Of a DNA stretch of 57,133 nt, positions 26,357-34,718 are shown piece after piece. Within the stretch, counting starts at the first letter, position 1. Every line of letters starts with the position of its first letter. The notes under the pieces were generated by a model, which saw nothing but the letters and a program-made list of their open reading frames with translations, had not been told where the DNA came from and searched no databases. Where the stretch lies: positions 1 to 57,133 of the forward strand of contig JBKCIQ010000055.1 of the NCBI GenBank assembly GCA_046302135.1, written 5' to 3'. The stretch is from AM-1111 sp046302135 (GTDB taxonomy: Bacteria; Bacteroidota; Bacteroidia; B-17B0; Aurantibacillaceae). A program made the translations under genes and the position numbers.

Positions 26357-27331
26357 TTGCTTTCAAACATATTAAAAAATAATCTTCCTGTTAGTGTTTT
26401 AAGCGCAATCCTCTTCTTAACCATCAGTTTTTTTTTAAAAATCCCTTTCAACGAAACAACACCTCAAAGCGCTAATGGCATTTTATTATTCTTTTTACAA
26501 AACGCTAACGGCATAAGAATTATAAATTTGTCCCTATCATTTGTTTTCTGTTTAGCTACCTGCCTTTTGTTACATTATTCGATCAGCAGAACAGAGACAC
26601 TAAGTAAGGTTAATTATTTTCCACTTTTTATTTCATCGTTGCTGATTTCTGAAAGCTTACTTTTTTTTGATTTACATCCCGGTATAATCAGCAATTTTTT
26701 AATTCTTCTCGGAATTCATCGTATTTTGGCAAGCTATAGACTTGAAGCGGCTAAAGGGCCATTGTTTGATGGCGGGTTCTGCATATCCCTTGCAATTCTA
26801 GTTTATTTCCCTTCAGTGGCAATGTTGCCGTTAGTCTTTATTGCCATTGGAATTTTAAGGCCGTTTGTTTGGAGGGAGTGGATATCCGCACTAATTGGCG
26901 TCTTGACTCCCCCATCCTTTTTAATTGCTTTACTTTTCATTACCGGAAACGAGCATTTGATAAATCGATTTGAAATAAATTCTTTATTTTCATTTAACCC
27001 AATAATAAAAGATTTTAAAATCGTACAATTTATTTTGCTTTCAGTGTTGCTTACCATCTTTTTCATGGTTATTATGAGTAGAATAGGCAAAGGTTCACAG
27101 GGTAGAAAAATAAGACAACAAAAAAATATTCAAATTCTATTCTTCTGGACATTCTTAGGTCTTGTCACTTTTTTTATCGATTCCCCCTTTAACACTTCAG
27201 TACCTGTAATTTTAGTTGCACCATTTTCAATATTAATTGGGGAATGGTTAGGCAATTTCAAAAAAGAATACCAAAGTGATTTAATTATTCTTTGCTTGAT
27301 TACTGCTCTGATTTTTGTTTTGTTGCGTTAA
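26357..27331 (+). CDS. DUF6427-like polytopic membrane protein
   Basis: The 324-residue protein has about nine to ten transmembrane segments. The start codon appears to be TTG at 26357; no better ATG lies near. The central block (LHPGIISNFLILLGIHRIL, then FDGGFCISLAILVYF and RPFVWREWISALIG) is what I associate with DUF6427, a conserved but uncharacterised Bacteroidota family. It is divergent from the DUF6341-like gene and precedes prfB by 49 bases. Confidence 0.75.
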   Translation: MLSNILKNNLPVSVLSAILFLTISFFLKIPFNETTPQSANGILLFFLQNANGIRIINLSLSFVFCLATCLLLHYSISRTETLSKVNYFPLFISSLLISESLLFFDLHPGIISNFLILLGIHRILASYRLEAAKGPLFDGGFCISLAILVYFPSVAMLPLVFIAIGILRPFVWREWISALIGVLTPPSFLIALLFITGNEHLINRFEINSLFSFNPIIKDFKIVQFILLSVLLTIFFMVIMSRIGKGSQGRKIRQQKNIQILFFWTFLGLVTFFIDSPFNTSVPVILVAPFSILIGEWLGNFKKEYQSDLIILCLITALIFVLLR

Positions 27332-27361
27332 TGAGAATTTATTCCCTAAATTATTTTAGAT

Positions 27362-27369
27362 TATCTTTG
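27362..27369 (+). promoter_or_regulatory. -7 element for prfB
   Basis: TATCTTTG matches TAnnTTTG and lies 11 bases before the prfB ATG, predicting a very short leader. It probably separates prfB transcription from the upstream DUF6427 gene. Confidence 0.5.
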
Positions 27370-27380
27370 TAAAAAAAATT

Positions 27381-28473
27381 ATGTTTACATCAGATCAACT
27401 CAGAGACTTAAATGATCGCCAGCTGGCGTTAAGGGGGTTTCTTTGACTACGATAGAAAGAAGAAAGAAGTAGCTGAAGAGGAAGAAAAAACGCTTGCACC
27501 CGATTTTTGGGAAGACAGTAAAAAAGCCGAGGACCTTCTTCGTCAAATTAAACTCAAAAAAGATTGGGTAGTTGCTTACGACTCCCTTACGCGAAGCGTT
27601 GAGGATTTAAACACATACTACGAGTTTTTCAAGTTAGGAGAGGCTTCTGAAGAGGAGTGTTTACAGTCATTTAATTCAGCGTACAAACAGCTGGAAAATC
27701 TCGAATTTAAGAATATGCTTAGTGGGCGTGAAGATGCACTGGGTTGTGTGTTACAAATAAATTCGGGGGCGGGAGGAACAGAGAGTTGTGACTGGGCAAG
27801 TATGCTCATGAGGATGTACATTATGTGGGCTGAAAAACATGGACATAAGGTTAGCGAACTTGACCTGAACTCAGGAGATGTTGCCGGAATTAAATCTGTA
27901 TCGCTTCAAATTGAAGGAGATTATGCTTACGGTTTTTTGAAAGGAGAAAACGGTGTACATCGACTTGTAAGAATTTCTCCCTTTGATTCAAATGCAAAGA
28001 GACATACCTCATTTGCTTCTGTGTTTGTTTACCCAATTGTGGATGATTCCATTCAAATAGACATTCACCCAAATGATATTGAAATGTCAACTGCGCGTTC
28101 AGGTGGCGCCGGAGGACAAAACGTAAATAAAGTTGAAACCAAGGTACAGCTATTACATAAACCAACCGGAATTGTTGTTGTTTGTCAGGTTGAAAGGTCT
28201 CAATTGGCTAACCGAGAAAGAGCAATGCAAATGTTGAAATCTCAACTATATGAGATGGAATTGAGGAAACGTAACGAAGCGCGTGCCGCTATTGAAGACA
28301 ACAAAATGAAAATTGAATGGGGATCTCAAATCCGTAATTATGTTTTCCATCCGTATAAGCTTGTAAAAGACGTAAGAACAGGACAAGAAACCAGCAATGT
28401 TCAGGAAATAATGGATGGTGAACTGGATGATTTTATAAAATCTTTCCTGATGCAGTACGGAAGTAAAAGTTAA
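27381..28473 (+). CDS. prfB: Peptide chain release factor 2, made by programmed +1 frameshift
   Basis: RF2 recognises UAA and UGA stop codons. Translation begins at the ATG at 27381 and reads 21 codons to CTT (27441-27443), then meets an in-frame TGA (27444-27446). Skipping T27444 continues at GAC (27445) in the frame that runs to 28473, giving 363 residues, the usual RF2 length. The recoding site has the classic parts: internal Shine-Dalgarno-like AGGGGG (27432-27437), slippery CTT and TGAC. The main frame holds the anticodon-like SPF (in RISPFDSNAKRH) and the catalytic GGQ (SGGAGGQNVNKVE). Low RF2 causes a pause at TGA and more shifting, so the gene is autoregulated. A strong terminator follows. 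Confidence 0.97.
27432..27447 (+). promoter_or_regulatory. prfB programmed +1 frameshift site
   Basis: The stretch AGGGGGTTTCTTTGAC holds an SD-like stimulator, three spacer bases, slippery CTT and an in-frame TGA followed by C. Order and spacing equal those of the E. coli RF2 site. Confidence 0.96.
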
Positions 28474-28497
28474 TCGAATATATTCACTTTTTTTAAA

Positions 28498-28520
28498 AAA
28501 CCCCGGAATTTCCGGGGTTT
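28498..28520. terminator. Bidirectional terminator between prfB and a convergent T9SS gene
   Basis: CCCCGGAA pairs with TTCCGGGG, with flanking A and T tracts on both sides. It can stop prfB from the left and the 28542-30263 gene from the right. Confidence 0.85.
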
Positions 28521-28541
28521 CAAATTTTATTTATTTACAAA

Positions 28542-30263
28542 TTAATTTTTTATCAAACGTAAAAACTCTATTCCATTTTTACTTTCAAAACGAACTGAGT
28601 AAACACCTGTTGGTAAATATTCGAGATTAATATTTTTCTCATTAGGAATAAAACCTGAATATACCTCTTGTCCTATCGCATTTAAAATTACAAATCTTCC
28701 ACTTGAGTTGCCAGAACTTATTGTTATAGAAGATTGAAAAGGGTTAGGGAATACTGAAGTATATGTTAAAGCTTTTTCCGACCCGATACTTGCACATACA
28801 TCTACTACTAGGGTGTCTGAGGCAGAACCTGTGCAGTTGTTAGTATCGGTATAAGAATAGGTAATAAGGTACGAACCAGGACCGGAAACAGAAGGGTTAA
28901 AGTCGGAATTATTAATTACGCCTATTCCACTATAATTACCTCCCGCAGGAGCACCCCCAGATAAAGCAATTTGTGATTGTGTTGGACAATAGTTGGGTTG
29001 GGAGGCCAATGCTACGATCGGTAAACTGTAGACAATGACAACGGCACCGGTACTTGCTGAGTCTGAGCAACCGTTGGTGTTTGTTTTAATCATGTTATAA
29101 ACGCCCGCTGTTGTTACGGTTAATGTATTAGTTGTTGCACCTGAAATAGGACTTCCGTTTTGATACCATTGTGATGATCCTCCGGAAGTGCCTGTTAGGG
29201 TAATTGAGCTATTTGCACAAAATGCTAATCCTTGAGGAGAAGAAATATTCACAGTTGGACTATTCAATTGTGAAACTACTATTTCTTCAGACCAGATAAA
29301 TTTATTCGGTTTAATTTCAGCTAGTACTTTGTACGTACCAGAGGTGTTAACTGTTAAACTATCCAAGGTTGCTCCTGATACAGCAACTCCGTTCTTATAC
29401 CATTGAAAGTTAGCACCGTGAAACATTACGTGAAGATTAATTGTTTCACCAGAACATAACGAGCGGCTTTCCTCAGAATTAATCAATTTAATTCTTGCCA
29501 AATCCATTTGATGATAATTTAACCCGGTCTTCTGTTTAACTATAGTGTCGCTAGAAATTTTATAAAAATAATTCGTATAACCGTAATTAGCCAACATAAA
29601 TGTATCAGGAGCATAAAAAAATGCACCATCAATTTCATAATTTGACCAATTTCCGGCTGAACGGGTGAATGAAAAATTGGAAATGTTGATTTTTGTTAGT
29701 GTGTCTACACTGTTGCTAAAGTCAGTACTAAATGCATACAACAACTGGTCTACCGGATTAAAGCCAAGGGATGTTTTTGTTGATGTTGATGAAATCGGGA
29801 TAGTCAAAACCAATGTTTTAGTTTTGTTAACTAAATTGAATTCGTAAACCTCACCCTTATTCATTGGTGGTTGTGCATTTTGGCCAACAATACCAAAAAC
29901 CCTTCCGCTATCTGTAATTTCAAGTGAAGAAAAGAAATTACCTGTGGCCATAACGAAAGTTCTTTCGCCGGTTAACGGATTTAACTCATAGATGTCTCTA
30001 TTGTTGCCATTATTAATAGAATCGGCCAATATATAAAGTTTATGAGTTGCCGGATGAGTAAATATAGCAAATCCTGCTGAACTACCATTGTAGGATATAC
30101 TATCAATATCAACTGAGGTAAAATCCGCAACAGTATCTGTGAAGAAATTGATTGTGCAGGGATATGTTGTGATAGAAACTATGCGGTTACCTGTGGTATC
30201 CTGAGCATTAGCTTTAAACATAATGAATGCTATCAGTAAAAAGTTAGTAAGGGTTTTTTTCAT
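28542..30263 (-). CDS. Secreted Ig-like repeat protein with T9SS sorting domain
   Basis: The 573-residue protein has a signal peptide (residues 1-20). Residues ~40-260 resemble a propeller-like region with repeats ending in LYILADS and LYAFSTD. Two Ig-like modules follow, each with a W-Y-x-N-G core and a closing TLTV/SLTV strand: FQWYKNGVAVSG, and SQWYQNGSPISG followed by TTNTLTVTTAGVYN. A third module begins GGAPAGGNYSGIGV. The end is a T9SS type A sorting domain (TSVFPNPFQSSI). It is a surface or secreted protein of unknown ligand. Confidence 0.82.
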   Translation of the reverse strand: MKKTLTNFLLIAFIMFKANAQDTTGNRIVSITTYPCTINFFTDTVADFTSVDIDSISYNGSSAGFAIFTHPATHKLYILADSINNGNNRDIYELNPLTGERTFVMATGNFFSSLEITDSGRVFGIVGQNAQPPMNKGEVYEFNLVNKTKTLVLTIPISSTSTKTSLGFNPVDQLLYAFSTDFSNSVDTLTKINISNFSFTRSAGNWSNYEIDGAFFYAPDTFMLANYGYTNYFYKISSDTIVKQKTGLNYHQMDLARIKLINSEESRSLCSGETINLHVMFHGANFQWYKNGVAVSGATLDSLTVNTSGTYKVLAEIKPNKFIWSEEIVVSQLNSPTVNISSPQGLAFCANSSITLTGTSGGSSQWYQNGSPISGATTNTLTVTTAGVYNMIKTNTNGCSDSASTGAVVIVYSLPIVALASQPNYCPTQSQIALSGGAPAGGNYSGIGVINNSDFNPSVSGPGSYLITYSYTDTNNCTGSASDTLVVDVCASIGSEKALTYTSVFPNPFQSSITISSGNSSGRFVILNAIGQEVYSGFIPNEKNINLEYLPTGVYSVRFESKNGIEFLRLIKN

Positions 30264-30280
30264 GTTTATTTTTTATCCTG

Positions 30281-30288
30281 CAAATTTA
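30281..30288 (-). promoter_or_regulatory. -7 element for the Ig-like T9SS gene
   Basis: The minus strand reads TAAATTTG, 18 bases before the ATG at 30263, matching TAnnTTTG. Confidence 0.4.
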
Positions 30289-30331
30289 TTAAAATTAAAT
30301 AGCTCTAGTTTTCATCTATCATATAAATGAC

Positions 30332-31084
30332 TCAACTAATCGAATTTTTATTCATTCCAATAACCGCCAGCATTCTCCCTGATTCCTTGCCTTCTTTTCG
30401 ATACGAAAAATATTGATTATTGTTTAACACAGTGCAAAACGGTGAAACTTCAATATTTTCTTTTAAAACACCAAGTTCAGTGAGTTGGGAATGGTTTGCG
30501 GATTTTAAATCGACTAAATATTTTCCGGAAAATTCAGATTTACTTACAAAACAACTGCTGAATTTTTCCGCAACGTCGTTATCTACCAAAAAAGACCTTT
30601 CTGAGATGCAGGTACCAATAAAAGCAAAAATATTTTCAGTTTTTGAGTTAAACTGTTTGTTCATTACTAAGACAGTGTCTTTTAAAATTTTCTCAACCGT
30701 TCCTCTCCAACCCGCGTGTACTGCTGCAACAACTTCGTTGGTTTTATCATACAGTAAAATAGGGCAACAATCAGCAATGCTGACTGCAACATATAAATTT
30801 TTCTTGTCAGTAATGATTGCGTCGTGACCCTGAAATCTTCCCGAATGATTAGCCACTAAAATTTCTTTGCCGTGCGTCTGCCCGGAACTTACAAGATTTT
30901 TTTCTTCAATGCCCATTGAGTTAAAAAAAACCTCTCGATTTTTCCGTACGTTAATTGGCAGGTCATTCGTTGTTAATCCTAAATTCAAACTTGAATAAGG
31001 GATAGAACTAAATCCACCTATACGCTTACTTTGGGCCGCAACAACTCCGGGAAATGTCCGGAAGATTTCAGGAATAAAAATCAT
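30332..31084 (-). CDS. pgeF: Peptidoglycan editing factor / purine nucleoside phosphorylase (YfiH/DUF152)
   Basis: The family was once called multicopper polyphenol oxidase; members are now known to act on purine nucleosides or to edit wrongly built peptidoglycan precursors. The 250-residue length is standard. The metal-binding residues align with the family pattern: His71 in SGQTHGKE, Cys107 in ADCCPILLYD, and His123 in AVHAGWRG. The C-terminal SPFCT and YFSYRKEG blocks are present. The gene is divergent from an aldehyde dehydrogenase with 127 bases between them. Confidence 0.92.
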   Translation of the reverse strand: MIFIPEIFRTFPGVVAAQSKRIGGFSSIPYSSLNLGLTTNDLPINVRKNREVFFNSMGIEEKNLVSSGQTHGKEILVANHSGRFQGHDAIITDKKNLYVAVSIADCCPILLYDKTNEVVAAVHAGWRGTVEKILKDTVLVMNKQFNSKTENIFAFIGTCISERSFLVDNDVAEKFSSCFVSKSEFSGKYLVDLKSANHSQLTELGVLKENIEVSPFCTVLNNNQYFSYRKEGKESGRMLAVIGMNKNSIS

Positions 31085-31108
31085 TTAAAAAATTTACAAC
31101 ACTTTTCG

Positions 31109-31116
31109 CAAAAGTA
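31109..31116 (-). promoter_or_regulatory. -7 element for pgeF
   Basis: The minus strand reads TACTTTTG, matching TAnnTTTG, 25 bases before the pgeF ATG. Confidence 0.4.
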
Positions 31117-31211
31117 CCGTAAAAATAATTTCAGTTCAATCGTCGATTTTTAATTTATTATAGGTTATTCTATTATTTTTAGAGTATAAATTTTCCTTAC
31201 AACAAAAAAGA

Positions 31212-32642
31212 ATGAAAGCATTTCCAATATATTCAGGAGGAAATTTCATAAAAACCTCCGTCAACTTACCGGTTCGCAACCCATACACCAAAGAAATATT
31301 TGCTGAAACATATTTGTGCGATGAAAATAATCTAGAAGAGTCCATTAAAGCTGCCGAGTCTGTAAAAAAAGAAATCCGCGACCTTCCCTCTTGGAAAAAA
31401 TCACAGATTCTGTATACGATTGCAGAACAATTAAAATGCAGAAAGCAATATCATGCAGAAATCCTATCAAAAGAATCTGCGAAACCGCTTAAGTACGCGC
31501 ATATAGAAGTTGAAAGGGCCATTCAAACATTTTTAATTGCTTCAGAGGAATGCAAACGCCTTCCAAAAGAATACTTGAGTATGGACTGGACACCTGCCGG
31601 TAACAAAAGAGAGGGGCTTGTACAATATTTTCCAAGTGGAATAATTGCAGGCATATCTCCGTTTAATTTTCCTTTGAATCTTGCTGTCCACAAAATTGCT
31701 CCTGCTATTGCCGCAGGATGCCCAATAATACTTAAGCCAGCATCATCAACCCCCCTTTCAACGTTATTACTTGCAGAAATAATCGACGAGACTGAATTGC
31801 CTAAAGGAGCGTTATCTGTACTTCCAATGAGCAGAGAGGTTGGAAACACATTAGTAACAGATGAGAGATTTTCTTTGCTCAGCTTTACGGGGTCTCCTGA
31901 AGTTGGCTGGGAGATGAAAAAAAATGCAGGGAAGAAAAAAACTGTTCTCGAATTAGGCGGTAATGCAGGCTTAATTGTGAGTAGTAACGTAAGTAATTGG
32001 GATGAGAATAAAAAGTCAAATTTGATAAAGAGATGTATTGCAGGTGGTTTTGCATACAGCGGTCAAATTTGCATACATGCACAAAGATTTTTTATACATG
32101 AAGATCTATTTGATTGGTTTGTAAACTCGTTGATTACGCAAACTAAACAATTACAAGTTGGAGATCCTTTGATAGAAATAACTGAGTTCTCTTGTATGAT
32201 TGATGATGCTAACGCTGAACGGGTAGAGCTATGGGTACAAGAAGCAGTTTCATCAGGAGCAACTTTGCTTTATGGTGGGAAAAGGACAGGTAATTTTTTA
32301 GAGCCCACTATTCTTACGGGCACTAGCAAGAATATGAAAGTGAACTGTGAAGAGGTTTTTGGACCTGTAGTTGTTATAGAAAAATTTAAAAGCATTAATC
32401 AGGCGGTAGAAATGGTAAATGATTCAAAATTTGGATTACAATGCGGTATTTTTACAGATTCAATTGCAGAGATGGATTATTGTTTCAGAGAAATTGAAGC
32501 TGGAGGCATCATAATGAACGACGCTCCCTCTATAAGATTCGATCATATGCCATATGGAGGAATAAAAGATTCGGGATTGGGCAGGGAGGGTGTAAAATAT
32601 GCAATTGCAGAAATGATGGAAGCTAGAATTCTTTTGAAATAG
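31212..32642 (+). CDS. NAD(P)-dependent aldehyde dehydrogenase
   Basis: The 476-residue protein is an aldehyde dehydrogenase superfamily member that oxidises an aldehyde to the acid with NAD(P)+. The cofactor region includes SPFNFPLNLAVHKIAPAIAAG and KPASSTPLS. The general-base Glu lies in LELGGNAGL (near 247), and the catalytic Cys in AYSGQICIHAQ (near 282). The C-terminal EVFGPVVVIEKF and PYGGIKDSGLGREG blocks are intact. It resembles the phosphorylating-independent glyceraldehyde-3-phosphate/lactaldehyde dehydrogenase type, but the substrate cannot be fixed. It is a single gene, divergent from pgeF. Confidence 0.9.
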   Translation: MKAFPIYSGGNFIKTSVNLPVRNPYTKEIFAETYLCDENNLEESIKAAESVKKEIRDLPSWKKSQILYTIAEQLKCRKQYHAEILSKESAKPLKYAHIEVERAIQTFLIASEECKRLPKEYLSMDWTPAGNKREGLVQYFPSGIIAGISPFNFPLNLAVHKIAPAIAAGCPIILKPASSTPLSTLLLAEIIDETELPKGALSVLPMSREVGNTLVTDERFSLLSFTGSPEVGWEMKKNAGKKKTVLELGGNAGLIVSSNVSNWDENKKSNLIKRCIAGGFAYSGQICIHAQRFFIHEDLFDWFVNSLITQTKQLQVGDPLIEITEFSCMIDDANAERVELWVQEAVSSGATLLYGGKRTGNFLEPTILTGTSKNMKVNCEEVFGPVVVIEKFKSINQAVEMVNDSKFGLQCGIFTDSIAEMDYCFREIEAGGIIMNDAPSIRFDHMPYGGIKDSGLGREGVKYAIAEMMEARILLK

Positions 32643-32681
32643 CTAATTGTTTTGAATTAAATATTTTTTTTTGTTTATTCT

Positions 32682-32840
32682 TTATACACACGTTTCAAGC
32701 ATGTAACCTCTATCATATTGTCTTGTTGAGTCGGTTGCTGCTTTAAGCGCTCTTTGGTAATGAGACCCATTGATAATATTCGTTAATACACCCATTGCAT
32801 TACTTTCTATCAAATGACGAATTGAATTTTTGTTGAACAT
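32682..32840 (-). CDS. Possible 52-aa small protein
   Basis: A short frame begins at ATG (32838-32840) and ends at TAA (32682-32684). The product starts MFNKNSIRHLIESNAMG and ends YDRGYMLETCV. It looks protein-like (balanced charge, helix-forming segment HYQRALKAATDSTRQYD), unlike the biased peptides made by chance in this AT-rich DNA. It fills part of a gap of about 440 bases. There is no recognised family and no clear promoter, so it could still be a chance frame. Confidence 0.4.
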   Translation of the reverse strand: MFNKNSIRHLIESNAMGVLTNIINGSHYQRALKAATDSTRQYDRGYMLETCV

Positions 32841-33078
32841 CTTTGCACTTAGTTCGTGCCAATTTCATAATTATCGTTTGTAAGATTTTTTTATTTTATT
32901 TTATTAAGTTTGAATTCTCAATACTGGAATTTTTTTCTTGTTGTTAGCTTGAGCTCTTTAATTATGCGTGATCTTAATTATATGATATCAATTCTTTTGC
33001 TTCCTGATAACTTAGTTTCTTACTCTTTAACAAGAGGGCTAGAAGTATTAGTTATTATCAGTAATTGGATAAAATCTT
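32841..33078. other. Intergenic, nothing convincing
   Basis: An AT-rich stretch between the possible 52-aa gene and the DUF2805 gene. A 64-codon plus-strand frame (32910-33104) runs into the 3' end of the DUF2805 gene and is low-complexity hydrophobic; I do not regard it as a gene. I see no RNA gene or repeat. Confidence 0.5.
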
Positions 33079-33360
33079 TTATCTCTTCGAAATCTTGTTG
33101 TTAGATATTGTCCGCTGCCTAGTGCATTTAAATCTTTTCATTTCAGGGTCGGCTTCGTAAGAGTGTTTTACCCCAACACCTGAGGAAACTCTTTTTCGCC
33201 ATCTTTTAAAACTTGCCTGTTTCAATTCCTTTCTCATCAACTTTTCCACCTCACCTTGCGTCAGTCCAAATTGAATTTTTATGGCGTCAAAAGGAGTGCG
33301 GTCTTCCCATGCCATTTCAATTATTCTATCTATTTCTTCCTGCGAAAAATCTCTGTTCAT
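33079..33360 (-). CDS. TIGR03643/DUF2805 family protein
   Basis: The 93-residue protein opens with EEIDRIIEMAWEDRTPFDAI and continues with IQFGLTQGEVEKLMRKEL and KRWRKRVSSGVG, the family's diagnostic blocks. The region looks like a helix-turn-helix (QFGLTQGEVEKLMR as turn and second helix) and is strongly basic, so DNA binding is possible. Function not established. It is a single gene on the minus strand. Confidence 0.85.
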   Translation of the reverse strand: MNRDFSQEEIDRIIEMAWEDRTPFDAIKIQFGLTQGEVEKLMRKELKQASFKRWRKRVSSGVGVKHSYEADPEMKRFKCTRQRTISNNKISKR

Positions 33361-33459
33361 ATTAAAGTATTTTGAGAAATACCATATCGAATTTAAATAT
33401 TGATTTCAATTTAAACTCTTGTTTTATCGGATTTTGTAATAAATGTAATAGCATATGTA

Positions 33460-34626
33460 TTAGAATTTAGACAAGTCGACTCCAAAAAATAAAAATTTTC
33501 CAACCATAGCATTTTCAAATCCACTGCCCGGTAAAACTTTAAGCAACGCAACTATCAATTTGTTTTTGTCCTGAGGATTGAAGAAAAGTCCGTACAAATA
33601 AAGATCATCCTTAAATTCCATATTTAATTCAGGGTTAAAAGAGGTCTCTCGTTTCATTTGCTTTAATAAATTTAGTTTCTCATCCTTTCCTTTTAAAACA
33701 ATCCGAAATTCATTGTTATTTTGTAACAGTGATATTTTATTTTCCAAGTAAGTAAAATCATTATTGGTTGCCTGGAAAATTGAATTTAATTTTGGATTCT
33801 GTATTATTCCATTTGCCTCCATCATTGCTTTACATTTATTATTTAATTGTACTTCTGAAATATTTGAATTATCAGACCCTGAATCCTCCCCATAAAATTT
33901 TAATATGTTTAGTATTTCACCTTCAAAATTTGAAATGTAAAAATACTTATATCCACCTGCCGGCCCTCCGCCATTTATGATATATGCAAAATTACCCGAA
34001 GTGCTCCATCCTAATATTTCTAAATCAGAATCCCCTTCATAGTTCAACATTATTTCAGTTGGTATAGAATCATAAATGATGTTTTCATTCTTATTTATAG
34101 ATTCTTCGTCCAAAACCTGTTTAATTTCTTGTATTGCTTCAAATAATCCTTTATAAATATTTCCGTTTTTGAAATAAGGAACAATTGTTTTATCAATGAT
34201 CCTGCTTGTAAGGTCATTACTTAATTTTTTTTCAATTCCTGAGCCATTCTGAATCCTAATTCTTCTATACCCGTTTGAAAAGCCAATTAGAATTCCATTA
34301 TTTTTTTCTTGTTTACCAACTCCCCATTTATTTGCTATCATTAGTGTCAACTCATCAAAGCGTTCCTCTGTCGTTGCATTTAATGGAATACTAATGATCG
34401 CAATTTCTGTAGATGTACTTTTTTCATATTCCGCAATCAAACTATCTAAAGATTTTTCTTCCTGAGGAGTAAGTACGTTTTCAAAATCATTAACCCACCC
34501 AATCGGATTAGGCAAACTGTCCCAAAAGTTTTGATTGATGTTTTGCCCACGGACAATAACAAAACTGAAAAGAAAAAATATAAATTTAGCTAATAGTCTT
34601 TGCATTATTTTTACAATCGAAGTCAA
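33460..34626 (-). CDS. Exported TPM-domain protein
   Basis: The 388-residue protein has a signal peptide; the start could be Met1 or Met8 (MQRLLAKFIFFLFSF), and the latter gives the more usual signal. Residues ~40-170 form a TPM (TLP18.3/Psb32/MOLO-1) domain: VNDFENVLTPQEEKSLDSL, then STEIAIISIP, KWGVGKQEKNNGILIGFS and RIRIQNGSGIEKKL. TPM domains have acid-phosphatase-like or metal-binding properties and are often membrane-anchored; this one has no C-terminal anchor. The remaining ~200 residues are unassigned. It lies 92 bases from the large gene upstream on the same strand, so co-transcription is possible. Confidence 0.8.
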   Translation of the reverse strand: MTSIVKIMQRLLAKFIFFLFSFVIVRGQNINQNFWDSLPNPIGWVNDFENVLTPQEEKSLDSLIAEYEKSTSTEIAIISIPLNATTEERFDELTLMIANKWGVGKQEKNNGILIGFSNGYRRIRIQNGSGIEKKLSNDLTSRIIDKTIVPYFKNGNIYKGLFEAIQEIKQVLDEESINKNENIIYDSIPTEIMLNYEGDSDLEILGWSTSGNFAYIINGGGPAGGYKYFYISNFEGEILNILKFYGEDSGSDNSNISEVQLNNKCKAMMEANGIIQNPKLNSIFQATNNDFTYLENKISLLQNNNEFRIVLKGKDEKLNLLKQMKRETSFNPELNMEFKDDLYLYGLFFNPQDKNKLIVALLKVLPGSGFENAMVGKFLFFGVDLSKF

Positions 34627-34718
34627 ATGCTTCTAACAAATCTAAATAACTACTTTGATCTCGTTGAGTACAATCTGATTCATTACAAAATTAACTATTA
34701 AAACTAACCGGAGTTAAT

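Noticed and set aside
27715..28473. prfB starting at the ATG at 27715
   Set aside because: The true gene starts at 27381 through the frameshift; a start here would lose the N-terminal helical domain of RF2.
32841..32863. TTGGCAC...TGC motif on the minus strand upstream of the 52-aa frame, like a sigma-54 promoter
   Set aside because: The GG to GC distance is 14, not the required 12, and no enhancer-binding regulator is near.
32910..33104. 64-codon plus-strand frame
   Set aside because: It is low-complexity and hydrophobic, overlaps the end of the DUF2805 gene and has no promoter; likely chance.
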